DNA of 64,000 nt, from positions 39,942,601 to 40,006,600 of the forward strand of contig JASEVX010000013.1 of assembly GCA_031761405.1 (NCBI GenBank), in the 5' to 3' direction. The stretch's first letter is position 1, and every line of letters starts with the position of its first letter. This stretch comes from Serripes groenlandicus. Lineage: Eukaryota > Mollusca > Bivalvia > Cardiida > Cardiidae. Position numbers and translations under genes: made by a program. Under the pieces are notes generated by a model. It searched no databases. It worked only from the letters and a program-made list of their open reading frames with translations, and was not told the DNA's origin. Positions 62,540 through 64,000 of this stretch are shown here, in pieces.

Positions 62540-62820
62540 TTTACCCTTTCCCACATGCAGACACAAGTTGGTGCATTATGCAAGACATGAATTTTTAACA
62601 CATTGTGGCAAAAGGAGAAATTGCTCATGTCATGGAACAAAATCTGCCTTTACAACACTAATTTATTCTGCATTTAATAATTATAACTCATGTTTACAAA
62701 ATGTCCATATTATTTTGTTTTTAAAATATCTTAGCCCTTTCCCATATAAACAACAAATGCAGATGACAATCTAATCAGAAATATGGAAATTCTTAGATTG
62801 CAGATTTGTTTGTCAGAAAG
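62540..62820. mobile_element. MITE-1 fragments
   Basis: 62540-62660 is a left part (TTACCCTTTCCCACATGCAG). 62730-62820 is a short minus derivative (GCCCTTTCCCATATAAAC to TCAGAAAGGTAGGTTAA) with the middle deleted. Confidence 0.5.
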
Positions 62821-62956
62821 GTAGGTTAAAAGAACATAAAGGTCTAGGGTTAAAATGGTCTGTGAGAAAAGGGGCATAATTGGACATTTCCTCGTTGATT
62901 AAGTGAAGATTAACCCACAAAAACCTACAGTCTGGTATAATCTCACTTGTAAATTA

Positions 62957-63320
62957 TGTAACTCTTTCCTATATATACAGAAAGCATTATGCAGCAGACA
63001 ACTTTGAAAACATCTCGGCAAAAACTATACAGTCAAACCTGTGTTTAAAGATCGCCTATGGGAAGTGAACAATCTGTTCTTTAATTGTTCACAGGTGGTC
63101 TTTAACTGCAGGGTTATTTATACAGAAAATGAGTATTTGGGAAACTAAAAGTATGGTTGATGATAGACAGTAAATAAGGCTATTCCAAGTACATTCTGTA
63201 TTATCTTTAGCACAGGTTTGATTGTAACTTAATATAGTTGAAAATATTGTGGCAAAATGTTTTCAAAAGTTAATTGTCCTCTGCAGATGCATCGAAATGT
63301 TTCTGTGGGTGGGGAAAGGA
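62957..63320 (-). mobile_element. TTAA-MITE-1 split by a TA-flanked element
   Basis: TAACTCTTTCCTATATATAC...ACATCTCGGCAAAAACTA continues after the insertion as TAACTTAATATAGTTGAAAA. The stem is deleted. Confidence 0.65.
63030..63224. mobile_element. 195 bp element with TA flanks and CAGTCAAACCTGTG ends
   Basis: Ends CAGTCAAACCTGTG and CACAGGTTTGATTG are inverse with one mismatch, bordered by TA on both sides (63028-63029, 63225-63226). TA duplications are typical of Tc1/mariner-type MITEs. A fragment of the same family lies at 16855-16934. Confidence 0.65.
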
Positions 63321-63666
63321 TTTAATGGTTCATTGACTGGACCATAAACTGTGCAGATCCAGGTCTGACTGCACATGTTGCACAGCCTTCTCTAGGTCTT
63401 TACTGGTCCCAATAAAACATATCAGCCACGAGAAAACCAATATTATTGAATCTGCGTAATGTATCGACCAAGATCAGGCTAATCCGGGCCGACACATTCC
63501 GTCTCAGGGTGATGGATGTATAGAGTAATGATTCCTGAAACAGAAAATCCACAGGAGGCGAAAAGTGTCTGTCCGGGTTTGCCTGTGCGGCATGCTTAGG
63601 CTGATCCGGTCGATACTTTATGCGGAGTCAATAATGTTGGTCTTATCGTGGAACAGCTCATATTAA
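63321..63666. other. Spacer with a dispersed repeat
   Basis: 63470-63630 includes GACACATTCCGTCTCAGG and TGCGGCATGCTTAGGCTGAT. The right part is homologous to 49900-49998 in inverse orientation. Family unknown. Confidence 0.45.
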
Positions 63667-63901
63667 TTAACCCATATACTTTCTGATGCCTTTGTAGCCG
63701 ATGACTTTCAAAAAAGCAGACGGCGTTTTGAAAACATAGTGACAAAAGAAGAAATTGCACAAAACGTGCAATTTCTCCTTTTGCCACAATGTTTTCAACT
63801 CTATCTAATAACTAACTTTTCTTTTATAGAGGTTTTCAATATTTTTGCCTCACTGTTTTCAAAGTCTTCTGCTGCAGATGTATTGCATGTGGGCAAGGGC
63901 T
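63667..63901 (+). mobile_element. TTAA-MITE-1 copy, left end rearranged
   Basis: A TTAACCCATATACTTTCTGA start, a duplicated subterminal block (CAGACGGCGTTTTGAAAACA), stem TTGCAC/GTGCAA, right end GCATGTGGGCAAGGGC. Confidence 0.7.
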
Positions 63902-64000
63902 ATAAGGCCATTTTTCCTGCGACCAGGCTCGCATTTAAATGTCAAATCGTTTAGCTCTGTAATAGATTATATTTTATCTACAACTGCAATAAACAATAGA

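Overview
The window is eukaryotic and consists almost entirely of transposable elements. It is AT-rich, has no long open reading frames, and carries tRNA-derived SINEs, rolling-circle-like elements with internal minisatellites, short TTAA elements and two DIRS-type retrotransposons. The mix suggests a marine invertebrate, most likely a bivalve or other mollusc; that is an inference from repeat style, because no host gene fixes the taxon. No host protein-coding gene, rRNA or genuine tRNA gene could be supported. The best host-gene candidate is a weak TATA box plus possible first exon near 16.1-16.35 kb.

The dominant component is one family of about 230 bp miniature elements, called TTAA-MITE-1 here. 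Copies start TTAACCCTTTCCC, end GGGAAAGGGTTAA, carry an inner inverted block around CTGCAGCAGACG and have a central perfect stem-loop (AAATTGCTC...GAGCAATTT or a compensated variant). About a hundred copies or fragments lie from end to end, roughly a third of the sequence by eye. The TTAA target and CCC start fit piggyBac-type mobilisation. In orientation + the GACGCTTTCTGACGCC end is on the left; in - it is on the right. Most short open frames in the window are shadows of this family.

The clearest structures are two DIRS-like retrotransposons, both on the minus strand. DIRS-A (24630-30782) and DIRS-B (50661-56249) each have near-identical inverted terminal repeats (155 and 149 bp), non-identical outer edges, and a 96 bp internal complementary region that is exactly the reverse complement of the two outer edges joined at an AT dinucleotide. 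Both keep decayed gag-like and tyrosine-recombinase coding; reverse transcriptase is only a faint remnant in A and is not seen in B. A paralogous empty site at 41690-41858 shows insertion at AT without target duplication.

Layout: 0-11 kb is MITE-1 with SINEs and a 432 bp tandem triplication; 11-14.4 kb has two rolling-circle-like insertions inside MITE copies; 14.7-20.7 kb has minisatellites and SINEs; 20.7-24.5 kb is MITE-1 again; 24.6-30.8 kb is DIRS-A with a SINE inside; 30.8-50.3 kb is MITE-1 with other short inverted-repeat elements and a second, shorter copy of the 11 kb element; 50.3-56.3 kb is a single MITE-1 copy split by DIRS-B and a palindromic element; 56.4-64 kb is MITE-1, SINEs and a minisatellite-bearing element. 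The repeated nesting gives a readable relative chronology: MITE-1 copies are mostly the hosts, while DIRS, rolling-circle-like and palindromic elements are mostly the later arrivals.
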